Assembly (NCBI RefSeq): GCF_000455265.1
Contig: NZ_HG005140.1
Coordinates: 455,877 to 519,876, forward strand
Origin: Paenibacillus antibioticophila
GTDB taxonomy: Bacteria; Bacillota; Bacilli; Paenibacillales; Paenibacillaceae
Length of the DNA stretch: 64,000 nucleotides
Direction of reading: 5' to 3'
The first letter of the stretch is position 1. Each line of letters starts with the position of its first letter. A program made the translations under genes and the position numbers. Positions 34,715 through 43,120 of this stretch are shown here, piece by piece. The notes beneath the pieces are model-generated. The model saw only the letters and a program-made list of their open reading frames with translations, did no database searches and had not been told where the DNA came from.

Positions 34715-34881
34715 CGGGAGAGCTCCTTTCTATATTGAATATTCACCGTTACTTGATCCCCGATCCCCTTGCCGAGCTCCTTGGAAATTGCCCCGGAGAT
34801 TCCGATCTCATTCGCATACTTCGGATAGCGTCCTTTATAAAACGTATCATTATCCAATCGGCTGAAATCCTCAGTTTTCAC
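34715..34881 (-). pseudogene. Remnant of an FtsX/MacB-type ABC permease gene
   Basis: On the minus strand the frame reads 'LDNDTFYKGRYPKYANEIGISGAISKELGK' followed by 'GIGDQVTV'. This resembles the extracellular core of MacB/FtsX-like permeases, where a 'GR-P...NEI-IS...A..LG..IGD.V.V' pattern is usual. Only about 50 residues remain. Upstream a short ATG frame ends in TGA one base out of phase, so a frameshift is likely. Downstream the similarity stops at the edge of the 52-bp repeat array. It is probably a dead fragment. Confidence 0.5.
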
Positions 34882-34958
34882 TTTTCTAGTACAACTTTCA
34901 TAGCAAATTCAATACAATAGAGCTATCCATGAAGAACTGAAATGAGGGATTCTCTTTC

Positions 34959-35816
34959 ATGAACGCAGAGCATTCATTTGGAACAAGTCATTATGTGACA
35001 CTTGAAAACGGCCGCAAGCTCCACTATATGTGCAAAGGAAGCGGGGATACGACCGTGGTATTTGAGTCCGGTATGGGCTCCTCTCGCTCTACCTGGGGCT
35101 TGGTTCAGCCTGCCGCCAGTCAGCATGCAAGGGCCGTCGTCTATGACCGGGCAGGCTATGGAAAGAGTAATCCTGACCCCGCTCCAAGAACGCTGCACCA
35201 GATGGCGCTGGACCTGAACCGCCTGCTCGACGAACTGGGCGAAGGCCCGTTTCTCCTGGTCGGGCATAGCTGGGGCGGCCCTATCGTTCGTACAGCAGCC
35301 GCGCTCAAACCGGACAGAATCAAAGGGCTTCTATTAATCGATCCGTCAGACGAGCACTGCGATCTGTATTTCTCCAGGCTGTCGCGAATAAACTTTGCAG
35401 TACAGCGCTCTCTTCTTCCTTTCATGGCGAGAACCGGGCTATACCGCAAACTCGGCAGCAAGACCGGAAATGTCCAGCCGAAGGATATCGCAGCAGACTA
35501 TGCCCGTGAAGACTTCACGATTGAAGCGGCAAGAACAGTCAATGAGGAATCCAGGCAAATGTTGGCTGAGCTGACGAAGCTCAAGCAGGATCCGCCCAAT
35601 TTGGGTGAACTCGCCGTCCGAATTCTATCCGGCACCCTGGCTGCAGGTGCTGAGCGCCATATCCGTCCAGCCATTGTGAAGGCTCATCAGCAGAGCGTTG
35701 CTTCCTTGTCCAACGGGCGCTGGGTAGAAGCCCCTAACTCGGGCCACATGATTATCTATAGCGAGCCGGAGCTCATTGTGCAGGAGATTGCAGACATGCT
35801 GGGAACGGATGCTTAG
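34959..35816 (+). CDS. Alpha/beta hydrolase
   Basis: The 285-residue protein has the alpha/beta-hydrolase fold. The nucleophile elbow is 'GHSWGG' (Ser near residue 97), with an acid in 'LLIDPSDE' and His in 'NSGHMI' near 265. An oxyanion-hole segment is 'VVFESGMGSSRSTW'. It probably hydrolyses an ester, lactone or amide; the substrate is unknown. There is no signal peptide. The ATG follows GAGGGA. It lies alone between two gene-free repeat regions, which may mean it is mobile or accessory in this lineage. Confidence 0.88.
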   Translation: MNAEHSFGTSHYVTLENGRKLHYMCKGSGDTTVVFESGMGSSRSTWGLVQPAASQHARAVVYDRAGYGKSNPDPAPRTLHQMALDLNRLLDELGEGPFLLVGHSWGGPIVRTAAALKPDRIKGLLLIDPSDEHCDLYFSRLSRINFAVQRSLLPFMARTGLYRKLGSKTGNVQPKDIAADYAREDFTIEAARTVNEESRQMLAELTKLKQDPPNLGELAVRILSGTLAAGAERHIRPAIVKAHQQSVASLSNGRWVEAPNSGHMIIYSEPELIVQEIADMLGTDA

Positions 35817-35889
35817 TCTTAAGTACCGGATCATTTTTTTAGCCCCCACTCATCAAACTGTACCCATCTCATTTGCAAAAGGAACCGGA

Positions 35890-35954
35890 GACGAAGGCCT
35901 CTGATTCGAGGGTGAATCGCAAGACGAATGCCTCTGGTTCGAGGGTGAACGCAA
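35890..35954. repeat. Tandem 33-bp direct repeat (two copies)
   Basis: Two adjacent copies start GACGAAGG (35890) and GACGAATG (35923) and share CCTCTGRTTCGAGGGTGAA. They differ by two substitutions and one deletion. Confidence 0.75.
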
Positions 35955-35978
35955 GATTCGATCGCTTGCTCGAATTTT

Positions 35979-36157
35979 ACGGACATTACGTCCTCTTAGA
36001 ACTAATTTTTGATGATGATGGAAATGTAACGGACATTTTGTACACTTAGCTAGTAAATGTGAAGGGGAGAGGGTTAATTGAGCGTTCTAAACGGCGAAAA
36101 TGTCCGTTAGCGATCAAAATAGGCTGAAAAGGCTAGCTAACAATCCAAAATGTCCGT
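35979..36157. repeat. Four-site dyad array, word ACGGACATT-N8-TTAG
   Basis: The 22-bp word occurs on the plus strand at 35979-36000 and 36029-36050 and on the minus strand at 36086-36107 and 36136-36157. Each starts ACGGACATT and has TTAG at word positions 18-21. The two copies in each arm are exactly 50 bp apart. Both the inner and the outer pair are symmetric about position 36068. Confidence 0.85.
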
Positions 36158-36318
36158 TAGAGAACACGAAAGTCGATGTAAGCTGTGAAGCTGTACTGCC
36201 GCTGAGACCTGTAGGAACGAAGCAGTTGCACGAGGGGGCCCTACTTACTACCACTACGCGCTACTTGGCGGAGTCTCCCGTTCCTTCACCGCCTAGTTAT
36301 CGCCCATGCCGAGCGCAC

Positions 36319-36360
36319 CAAAAAGGGCATCCAATCCTTCATCTCGGATCGGATGCCCTT
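36319..36360 (-). terminator. Terminator of the mrp operon
   Basis: AAGGGCATCC pairs with GGATGCCCTT around an 18-nt loop. On the minus strand it is followed by TTTTT, about 45 bp after the mrpG stop. Confidence 0.8.
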
Positions 36361-36402
36361 CACTATTTTAGTTCGCAGCCAGAGGCTTAATGCTTCCTTA
36401 TT

Positions 36403-36831
36403 TTAGTCCACAGCCAGAGGCTTGACGCTTCCTTCAACCCTCTCCACTTGCTCCTCATCCTCAGAGTCCGGATTCTCATTCTCCATATAATAGTCCTTGA
36501 GCTCATCCTGAACCGTGCTCTCCGTTAACGGCACATGATGGCGGTAGGCTGACCTACAGATCATATGCGCGGCTACCGGCGCGGTCAGGAAGACGAAGAA
36601 GATTCCCAAAATCAGACGAATGCTGAAAAAACCGTCTAGAATCAGGAAATACAGCAATGTCCCTATAAGCGTGGACAATACGCCGAGCGTAGAACTTTTA
36701 GATGCAGCATGAGACCTTGTATATACATCCGGGAGCCGGACATTTCCAATCGCACTGACCACACTGAAGATGGCGCCAACCAGGATGAATACGGCCCCAA
36801 TCACCTCACCGCTTCCGCTCAATGACAACAC
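36403..36831 (-). CDS. mrpG: Na+/H+ antiporter subunit MrpG
   Basis: The 142-residue protein has three membrane helices in its first 100 residues and the MrpG hallmark 'RLPDVYTRSHAASKSSTLG'. It is a small membrane subunit of the hetero-oligomeric Mrp Na+/H+ antiporter. A C-terminal tail of about 40 mostly acidic residues ('ENENPDSEDEEQVE') makes it longer than many homologues. The frame opens at GTG 36831, but AAGGGG lies eight bases before a TTG at 36822, which may be the true start. It overlaps mrpF by up to 26 bp and is the last gene of the operon. Confidence 0.93.
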   Translation of the reverse strand: MLSLSGSGEVIGAVFILVGAIFSVVSAIGNVRLPDVYTRSHAASKSSTLGVLSTLIGTLLYFLILDGFFSIRLILGIFFVFLTAPVAAHMICRSAYRHHVPLTESTVQDELKDYYMENENPDSEDEEQVERVEGSVKPLAVD

Positions 36832-37087
36832 CCCTTTCGAGGAATTTGGCGAAGGCCGCCGTACCTATGAAAGACAGGATGCCGATAAGCAGGATAAGAT
36901 CAAAGAACGCATGGGTATGCAGGAAGACTGAGAATACCGCAATACCGGCAATAATATTGATGCCGACAGAGTCGAGCGCCTGAACACGGTCCGCACTGGA
37001 CGGTCCCTTCACGATCCGGTACAGATTGCACATAATCGCCACGACCAGCAGACATAAAGCAATGATCATAAGGGTCTCGAATATCAT
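36806..37087 (-). CDS. mrpF: Na+/H+ antiporter subunit MrpF
   Basis: The 93-residue membrane protein has three helices. 'RIVKGPSSADRVQALDSVGINIIAGIAVFS' is the characteristic MrpF block. It is a structural subunit needed for assembly of the Mrp complex. It overlaps mrpE by 4 bp and mrpG by up to 26 bp, so the last genes are translationally coupled. Length is normal for the family. Confidence 0.95.
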   Translation of the reverse strand: MIFETLMIIALCLLVVAIMCNLYRIVKGPSSADRVQALDSVGINIIAGIAVFSVFLHTHAFFDLILLIGILSFIGTAAFAKFLERGVVIERKR

Positions 37088-37563
37088 TTTCTTGTCACAT
37101 CCTTTATGGCTTTTTCAAATATCGTCTTGGACTTGATGACGGACTCTTTCGAGTCAGGCATATTCAAGCCGTGAATATACAGCACCTTCGAATCCCCGGA
37201 TATCTCCATCACGACCGATCCGGGCGTCAGGCAGATCAGCAGGGATAACAGGGTAATCTCCAAATCACCCTCTAAATCCGTCTCTACCTTGAAGATGCCC
37301 GGCTTCACATGCAGTTTGGGGTGAAGCACATACTTCATCACCATCATGGAAGAAGTAATCAGCTCATGAATAAAGATTACAAAGAGCTTGCCCACAGCGG
37401 CTAAGGTGAACAAATAATAAGGCTTCTTGAAAAAGCGCCTCATGAAAAACAAAATGATCAAACCGACAATATAGCCGCTGATGAAATTTAATACGCTTGT
37501 TTCATCCTGCAGGAACATCCATAAGTAAGCAATAAACATATTGAGCAACACTTGAACGGGCAT
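37084..37563 (-). CDS. mrpE: Na+/H+ antiporter subunit MrpE
   Basis: The 159-residue protein has N-terminal membrane helices and a cytoplasmic C-terminal domain with 'LISLLICLTPGSVVMEI'-like text, here 'ITLLSLLICLTPGSV'. This is the MrpE signature, together with 'LYIHGLNMPD' near the end. It is a membrane subunit of the Mrp antiporter. It starts 14 bp after mrpD and overlaps mrpF by 4 bp. Confidence 0.94.
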   Translation of the reverse strand: MPVQVLLNMFIAYLWMFLQDETSVLNFISGYIVGLIILFFMRRFFKKPYYLFTLAAVGKLFVIFIHELITSSMMVMKYVLHPKLHVKPGIFKVETDLEGDLEITLLSLLICLTPGSVVMEISGDSKVLYIHGLNMPDSKESVIKSKTIFEKAIKDVTRK

Positions 37564-37577
37564 AGCATTCTCCCCCT

Positions 37578-39053
37578 TTAGTCAAACACGGCCTGAATAT
37601 AGAGACTCGGGTTCAGCAGTTCCTCCGCTGCCTGGGTCACATAGCCCGCAATTCCTTCCGCTCCGATGCCAAGAGCCAGACTGACAACCGTCAAGAGCAG
37701 GATCGGAACAATCAGACCCTTCGTTGTGCCAACTTCCTCCTCCTCACTCAGAAGCATCTCGCCCCAGAAGGCGTTCATGAAGAGCTTCATCATGGAGAAT
37801 AAAATGAACAGGCTCGCGACAAGGCCAATGCCTCCCAGCCAGAAATAACCGGCTTCAAAGGTGCCCTGAGTAATGAAGACCTTTCCGAGAAAGCCGCTCA
37901 ATGGCGGAATTCCAACCATTGACAATGCCGCGATGAAGAACATCCAGCCCAGTTGAGGATGACGGCGGATCAGGCCGCTGATCTCCTTCAGCTTGCTGGT
38001 CCCGGTTAGATGAACGACTGTACCCCCGATCAGGAATATCAGTGCTTTGATAATCATGTCATGCAGCAAATAGTAGATAGCGCCAGAAATTCCCGCCGTA
38101 GTAGAAGATACTAACCCCGCTATGATGAACCCGACACTGATGATCACGTTGTAGGTTAATATTTTTTTCAAATCCCAGAAGCCAACCGCTCCGATCCCGC
38201 CCAGTATCATCGTGACCGCCGCCAATATCCCGATAAATAAGTGGGTGATCTGCGGCTCGTGATAAAAGATCAGCGTAAACATCCGGAAGATCGCGTAAAT
38301 TCCCACCTTGGTAAGCAAGGCCGCAAATAGGGCAGCAATCGCAGTCGGCGGCGCGCTATAGGAGCCTGGAAGCCAGAAGAACAGCAGCAGTCCGGCCTTT
38401 AAGGCAAAGACGATCAGGAACAAAAATGCAACGGTTGTGATCATTCCGTCCTGCCCTGCTTCCGCAATCCGAAGCGACAAATGCGCGAGGTTCAACGTGC
38501 CGGTAATGGAGTAGAGATAGGCTACTCCCATCAGGAAGAAGGACGAAGAGATGATGTTCGTGAAAATGTATTTCAAGGACTCCCGAAGCTGTCTTTTTTC
38601 ACCGCCAAGGGTGATGAGTACATAAGAAGCTACCAAGAACAGTTCGAAGAAGACATATAAATTAAATAAATCCCCGGTCAAAAAAGAGCCGTTAACGCCT
38701 GTGATCAAAAATAAAAACAAGGGGTAGAAGTATAGCTTCTGCTGCTTCCTCCCGATGGTCGGGAACGCGTAGATCAAACAGCATATGGCGACAATGGAGG
38801 TGACCAGCAGCAGCAAGGCGCTGAACATATCGCCGACAAAGCTAATCCCGTAAGGCGCTTCCCATCCGCCCAATTGAAGAGTCTGAATTCCATCAAGCCG
38901 GATTTGATTTATTAACGGCCCAGAGACGGCAGCCGTAGCCAATAAGGCGATGAGGCTAAGCACCCGCTGAAGGTGAATATTGGTGTGAAAGATGATTAGC
39001 ACCATCCCTATCAACAACGGAATGACCACTGGTGCAATTAATAGATTATTCAT
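37578..39053 (-). CDS. mrpD: Na+/H+ antiporter subunit MrpD
   Basis: The 491-residue protein has about 14 membrane helices and belongs to the proton-pumping NuoL/M/N-like family. Conserved charged residues of the proton path include the Glu in 'YVFFELFLVASYVL' and the Lys in 'FALKAGLLLFFWLPGSYSAPPTAIAALFA'-type text. MrpD and MrpA are the two transport-type subunits of the antiporter. It overlaps mrpC by 8 bp. Size and motifs are typical. Confidence 0.95.
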   Translation of the reverse strand: MNNLLIAPVVIPLLIGMVLIIFHTNIHLQRVLSLIALLATAAVSGPLINQIRLDGIQTLQLGGWEAPYGISFVGDMFSALLLLVTSIVAICCLIYAFPTIGRKQQKLYFYPLFLFLITGVNGSFLTGDLFNLYVFFELFLVASYVLITLGGEKRQLRESLKYIFTNIISSSFFLMGVAYLYSITGTLNLAHLSLRIAEAGQDGMITTVAFLFLIVFALKAGLLLFFWLPGSYSAPPTAIAALFAALLTKVGIYAIFRMFTLIFYHEPQITHLFIGILAAVTMILGGIGAVGFWDLKKILTYNVIISVGFIIAGLVSSTTAGISGAIYYLLHDMIIKALIFLIGGTVVHLTGTSKLKEISGLIRRHPQLGWMFFIAALSMVGIPPLSGFLGKVFITQGTFEAGYFWLGGIGLVASLFILFSMMKLFMNAFWGEMLLSEEEEVGTTKGLIVPILLLTVVSLALGIGAEGIAGYVTQAAEELLNPSLYIQAVFD

Positions 39054-39384
39054 TCGCCTCCCCCCTTAGCTGTTCCATGTCGTCGGTCTCAAAGCTCTGA
39101 TAAGCCCGGTAGCAAAGCACCAGTACCAGCGCCGTCACGGCAAAGTTGATCACGATCGCCGTCAGAACCAGGGCTTGAGGAACCGCATCCGTGAACACCT
39201 TATTACGCTCCCCTAACAGGGGCGGTCCGCCTGTCTTCAAGCCTCCGGAAGCAACGATCAATAAATTTACGGCATGGCCGATGATGGATGTGCCTAAGAC
39301 GATCCGCAGCAAATGCCTGGATAAGATTAAATAAGTGCCGATGGATACCAGGATACCGACCAGAATAATAATGAGTGTGTCCAT
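39046..39384 (-). CDS. mrpC: Na+/H+ antiporter subunit MrpC
   Basis: The 112-residue protein has three membrane helices and resembles NuoK. 'HLLRIVLGTSIIGHAVNLLIVASGG' and 'DAVPQALVLTAIVINFAVTAL' are the family blocks. It sits one base after the mrpB stop and overlaps mrpD by 8 bp. Confidence 0.96.
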   Translation of the reverse strand: MDTLIIILVGILVSIGTYLILSRHLLRIVLGTSIIGHAVNLLIVASGGLKTGGPPLLGERNKVFTDAVPQALVLTAIVINFAVTALVLVLCYRAYQSFETDDMEQLRGEANE

Positions 39385-39385
39385 A

Positions 39386-39808
39386 TTACCGATCCTCGCT
39401 TATGCTCAAAATAATGTTGACCGCTGTGCCAATAACCGCCAGGGCCACCCCTGTGTCAAAGATCAGTGCGGATGCAAGCTCGGTATCTCCAAAGATCGGC
39501 AAATCAAAATGATCAAAGGCCTGGGTCAAGAAAGGCCTGCCGAAGATAACAGCGGTCATGCCCGTTCCAACAGCGATCAATACGCCAATCGCCGCCAGCT
39601 TCTTGAAGTCCATCCGGATATTTTCCCTAACCTTCTCGATCCCGAAGGAAAGATACATCAGAATGATCGCCGTAGCCGTACTTAAGCCCCCGACAAATCC
39701 GCCGCCGGGAAAATGATGACCATTCATGAACAAGTAGATCGAAAAGGTCAAGATGATTACGACCGCCACACGGGTCACGCTTTGCAAAATCACATCATTC
39801 TGCTTCAT
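39386..39808 (-). CDS. mrpB: Na+/H+ antiporter subunit MrpB
   Basis: The 140-residue protein has four membrane helices. 'GHHFPGGGFVGGL' and 'FDTGVALAVIGTAVNIIL' are MrpB hallmarks. It overlaps mrpA by 14 bp and is followed after one base by mrpC. In Bacillus-type operons MrpB is a separate subunit like this one. Confidence 0.96.
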   Translation of the reverse strand: MKQNDVILQSVTRVAVVIILTFSIYLFMNGHHFPGGGFVGGLSTATAIILMYLSFGIEKVRENIRMDFKKLAAIGVLIAVGTGMTAVIFGRPFLTQAFDHFDLPIFGDTELASALIFDTGVALAVIGTAVNIILSISEDR

Positions 39809-42209
39809 GCTCTTTCCCCCTCTTGGAACGTTGACGAATCAGAACGTACACTCCCAGTCCTGCTATCGTCAGTACGGATATTTCCAGCATGGTATCGAAG
39901 CCGCGGAAATCAACTAGAATGGCATTTACGATATTTTTGGCGCCGGCCAGCTCATAGGAATTTTCGAAAAATGAAGTGATCGGCTCGAACAATTTATGTC
40001 CTTTGGCAGACAGGGCCATGACCGTCACGGTTAGTCCGACAGCGATGGAAATGATCAGGTTCGTCCATTTGAAGGAAATGCGTTCCACAGTCTTCTTTAA
40101 CTTAGGCAAATGATAAAAGCACAGCAGGAACAACACGGTTGTTACGGTCTCAACCACCATCTGAGTCAGTGCCAAATCCGGCGCCCGGAAGATGACGAAG
40201 AACATGGAGATCATATATCCCATTACGCCAAGCGCTACAATCGCGACAATTCGATTCGATGCCAGCAACACGGTAAGCGCCGAAATAATCATACAAATGA
40301 CGAGTCCCGCATCAAAGACATTGATCATTGCATCGTTGGAGAAATCAAACTGAATTCCATGGAACAACAGTAATGACCCCATTAATAAGAGAACGAAGAA
40401 GGCAAAGACATAGATCAGATAATGCCTTAATGAACCTGTCATATAGCGGCTGGTCAAGGAAGCGGATAACCGTTCGGCGCCTTGAAGTCCTTCGTTGAAG
40501 AGATGATTCAGACTCAGACTTTGCGGGAATTTACGGGCCGCAGGAAGCCATTTCTTCTTGACCACATAGAGCAGGCTGCCCAGAAGAATAACGCCAATAG
40601 TCATCAGCAGCTCATAATTCAAGCCATGCCATGCGCTGATCTTCAGATCATAGGAGGATGGCGTCATCATAGGAAGCACCGAGCTCAATGCAGGCGTGAG
40701 AATATATTTTCCAAGTACGTTCGGGAAGAAGAAGATCAGCACAACCAAGAGACCAAGCAAAATCGGAGCCAGCAGCATGCCCAAAGGGGCTTCATGCACC
40801 TTGCGGTTCAGACGCTCCGGATGATACGGGCCTCCGAAGGTTTTAAATACAAAAATCATGCAGTAAACAAAGGTAAAGATGCTCGCTACCCAGGCAATCA
40901 TCGGGAAGAGCGCACCAATACTGTCCAGTCCAAAGATACCTGCCTTGGATACATCCAGCACAGCCGCGAAAAACATTTCCTTGCTCAAAAAGCCGTTAAA
41001 CGGCGGCAGTCCCGCCATGGAAAGTCCGCCAATGAGCGCAATCGTGAAGGTGATCGGCATCACCTGCATCAGGCCGCCCAGATAGCGGATGTCCCGCCGG
41101 CCGGTCTCATGGTCGATAATACCGACAACCATAAACAGGCTGCCCTTGAAGGTGGAGTGATTAAATAGATGGAAGAGCGCCGCATACGCAGCCACCGTAA
41201 ACACCGTTCCGCTCTCGCCAGGACCGAAATAGACGGCCAGAGAGCCGATTCCGAGCAGACTCATAATCAGACCAAGCTGGCTAATCGTAGAATAAGCCAA
41301 TAACGGCTTCAGGTCCGTCTGCCGAAGCGCCGTCAACGAGCCATAGAGCAGTGTAATCACCCCTACGCCGGAGACAAGCCAGAACCAGACCGGACTGCCG
41401 CCGAAGATCGGAGTCATACGGGCCACAAGATAAATACCGGCCTTGACCATGGTTGCAGAGTGGAGGTAACTGCTTACCGGGGTAGGCGCCTCCATCGCTT
41501 CCGGCAGCCAGATGCCGAACGGAAACTGCGCCGATTTCGTAAAGGCTCCCAGCAGCACGCACAGCATGGCAGGAATAAAGAGCACATGATTCTGAATCGT
41601 CTCCATATTCGCGATCAATTCACGGATACTGTAAGTATCCCCCATCATGATCAGCATAATGAAGCCGGCCAGCATGCCAAAGCCGCCAAACACGGTAATG
41701 AGCATGGATTTCAAAGCTCCTTGACGGGAGCTCTTCCGCTCATACCAGTAGGAGATTAATAAGAAGGAAGACACGCTGGTCAGCTCCCAGAAGCCGTAAA
41801 ATACCAGCAAATGATCAGAGAAGACGACACCCAGCATAGCCCCCATAAACATCAACAGATAGATATAGAAGTTATGAAGTGCCTCTCTTTTGGACATATA
41901 GAAGATAGAGTACAGAATGACCAGCGTCCCTACCCCAGTGATCAGAAGACCGAATAATAGTGCAAGACCGTCCACATAAGCCGTAAACTCGATACCAAGG
42001 GACGGAATCCAGGAAAGGGTGTATTCGTAGGTCATACCGGATGCGACATCAGGTATGAATTGCAGCAAATAGATCAGGATGGCCAAGGGGACAATCATCA
42101 CGAACCAGCCTGTATGTACCTGACGGTTCAAGTATTTAAACAGAAACGGGACAATACATGCAAAAATAAACGGCAGAAAAATAAAGAGATATAATGTAAT
42201 CAACCGCAC
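39795..42209 (-). CDS. mrpA: Na+/H+ antiporter subunit MrpA
   Basis: The 804-residue protein is the large MrpA subunit. It has a NuoL-like N-terminal region of about 14 helices, including 'FYGFWELTSVSSFLLISYW' and 'TKSAQFPFGIWLPEAMEAPTPVSSYLHSATMVKAGIYL'-type text, plus a C-terminal NuoJ-like part ('RAPDLALTQMVVETVTTVLFLLCF'). The complex exchanges Na+ (and in some species K+ or Li+) for protons at the cytoplasmic membrane and supports growth at high pH and salt. It is the first gene of mrpABCDEFG. A clear minus-strand promoter was not found in the 122-bp gap to the divergent stress-protein gene. Confidence 0.96.
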   Translation of the reverse strand: MRLITLYLFIFLPFIFACIVPFLFKYLNRQVHTGWFVMIVPLAILIYLLQFIPDVASGMTYEYTLSWIPSLGIEFTAYVDGLALLFGLLITGVGTLVILYSIFYMSKREALHNFYIYLLMFMGAMLGVVFSDHLLVFYGFWELTSVSSFLLISYWYERKSSRQGALKSMLITVFGGFGMLAGFIMLIMMGDTYSIRELIANMETIQNHVLFIPAMLCVLLGAFTKSAQFPFGIWLPEAMEAPTPVSSYLHSATMVKAGIYLVARMTPIFGGSPVWFWLVSGVGVITLLYGSLTALRQTDLKPLLAYSTISQLGLIMSLLGIGSLAVYFGPGESGTVFTVAAYAALFHLFNHSTFKGSLFMVVGIIDHETGRRDIRYLGGLMQVMPITFTIALIGGLSMAGLPPFNGFLSKEMFFAAVLDVSKAGIFGLDSIGALFPMIAWVASIFTFVYCMIFVFKTFGGPYHPERLNRKVHEAPLGMLLAPILLGLLVVLIFFFPNVLGKYILTPALSSVLPMMTPSSYDLKISAWHGLNYELLMTIGVILLGSLLYVVKKKWLPAARKFPQSLSLNHLFNEGLQGAERLSASLTSRYMTGSLRHYLIYVFAFFVLLLMGSLLLFHGIQFDFSNDAMINVFDAGLVICMIISALTVLLASNRIVAIVALGVMGYMISMFFVIFRAPDLALTQMVVETVTTVLFLLCFYHLPKLKKTVERISFKWTNLIISIAVGLTVTVMALSAKGHKLFEPITSFFENSYELAGAKNIVNAILVDFRGFDTMLEISVLTIAGLGVYVLIRQRSKRGKEHEAE

Positions 42210-42247
42210 TCCTCCTCACTAACCAATCAAATCATGATAAATACCGT

Positions 42248-42276
42248 TTGACTCTTGCGGTAACTTCCACTATAGT
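42248..42276 (+). promoter_or_regulatory. Sigma-A promoter of the universal stress protein gene
   Basis: TTGACT (42248-42253) and TATAGT (42271-42276) are separated by 17 bp, about 55 bp upstream of the start codon. Confidence 0.7.
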
Positions 42277-42331
42277 CTTACGTAGTTTAAAAAAAGTGCT
42301 TCATTATTAACCTTGAGGTGAATTGTTTAAA

Positions 42332-43015
42332 ATGAATAATCTGTTCAATGAGAGCATACTTGTCTGCGTTTATTATGGGCCGAACGGAGAGAGATTACTC
42401 AAGCGCGGCTGTAAAATTGCCAATAGGCTCCAGGCTCCGCTCTATGTACTGACTATTGACCCGAAGCCGTTTGATGAATTGGATGCCGATAAAGTACATT
42501 ACATTGAAAAATGGAAAGAATTTGCTCAAGCCCATCCTACAGCTCAGTTCATTATGAAGGATAATGAGCAGCGCCCGGTTTCCAAGGTCATTGCCGAGGT
42601 TGCCAGAGAACATCAAGTTACTCAAATTATTTTGGGACAGACCGCACATAGCCGTTGGGAGCAAATTACAAAGGGATCGATTATTAACTCTCTGGTTCGC
42701 GATATCCCGTTTGTAGATCTGCATATCGTCTCTGTCGCCCGTTATATCCGGGATGAAGAAGGGCTCTATGAGAAGGGTGTTCGAGCCTATTTATTTCAGG
42801 ATGGCGAGCAATATCAGCTCAGTTTCAATCATGATAAGGACACGCTGTATGAGGGCATCTTCTTCAAGGAAGCCGATACGGACTTCGATAACGGAATCTT
42901 CCGTTTTATGAAGGATGCAGAAACCCTGCAGGTTCTGGTTAGAGACGGGGTTGTTACTGAGTTGATGAATGTGGATATGCACACGACCGTGAGTCTGAAT
43001 GACATAGAATCATAA
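42332..43015 (+). CDS. Universal-stress-protein domain protein (KdpD-like)
   Basis: The 227-residue protein starts with a UspA-like nucleotide-binding domain (about residues 5-140). It has 'ILVCVYYGPNGERLLKRGCKIA', 'VTQIILGQTAHSRWEQITKGSIINSLV' (GxxxxS/R ATP-loop type) and 'IPFVDLHIV'. This resembles the Usp domain of KdpD sensor kinases. A further 85 residues without a recognised family follow. There are no membrane or kinase domains, so it is a free-standing version. I chose the ATG at 42332, ten bases after GAGGTGA. Divergence from mrp suggests a link with Na+/K+ homeostasis, which is inference. Confidence 0.8.
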   Translation: MNNLFNESILVCVYYGPNGERLLKRGCKIANRLQAPLYVLTIDPKPFDELDADKVHYIEKWKEFAQAHPTAQFIMKDNEQRPVSKVIAEVAREHQVTQIILGQTAHSRWEQITKGSIINSLVRDIPFVDLHIVSVARYIRDEEGLYEKGVRAYLFQDGEQYQLSFNHDKDTLYEGIFFKEADTDFDNGIFRFMKDAETLQVLVRDGVVTELMNVDMHTTVSLNDIES

Positions 43016-43040
43016 GCTATAAGCTGGCTATATTGTATCA

Positions 43041-43076
43041 AAAGCTCTCTACATTTTATGTGGGGAGCTTCTTTAT
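43041..43076. terminator. Terminator between convergent genes
   Basis: AAGCTC with ACAT pairs with TGT and GAGCTT, followed by TTCTTT. It lies 25 bp after the stress-protein stop and 45 bp from the recombinase stop. Confidence 0.65.
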
Positions 43077-43120
43077 GATTTAGAACAGCAGATTGCCCGT
43101 ATAAGCGCCGTTCCCACCCT

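Larger units (their letters stand above)
35817..36402. other. Gene-free region with two kinds of repeats
   Basis: This 586-bp stretch has no convincing gene. It contains a 33-bp tandem pair (35890-35954), a four-site dyad array (35979-36157) and the mrp operon terminator (36319-36360). The frame at 36100-36390 runs through all of these and has no family resemblance. Confidence 0.7.

Noticed and set aside
35979..36157. Rho-independent terminators formed by the inverted words
   Set aside because: The paired segments are 35 bp or more apart with non-complementary middles and no T-tract.
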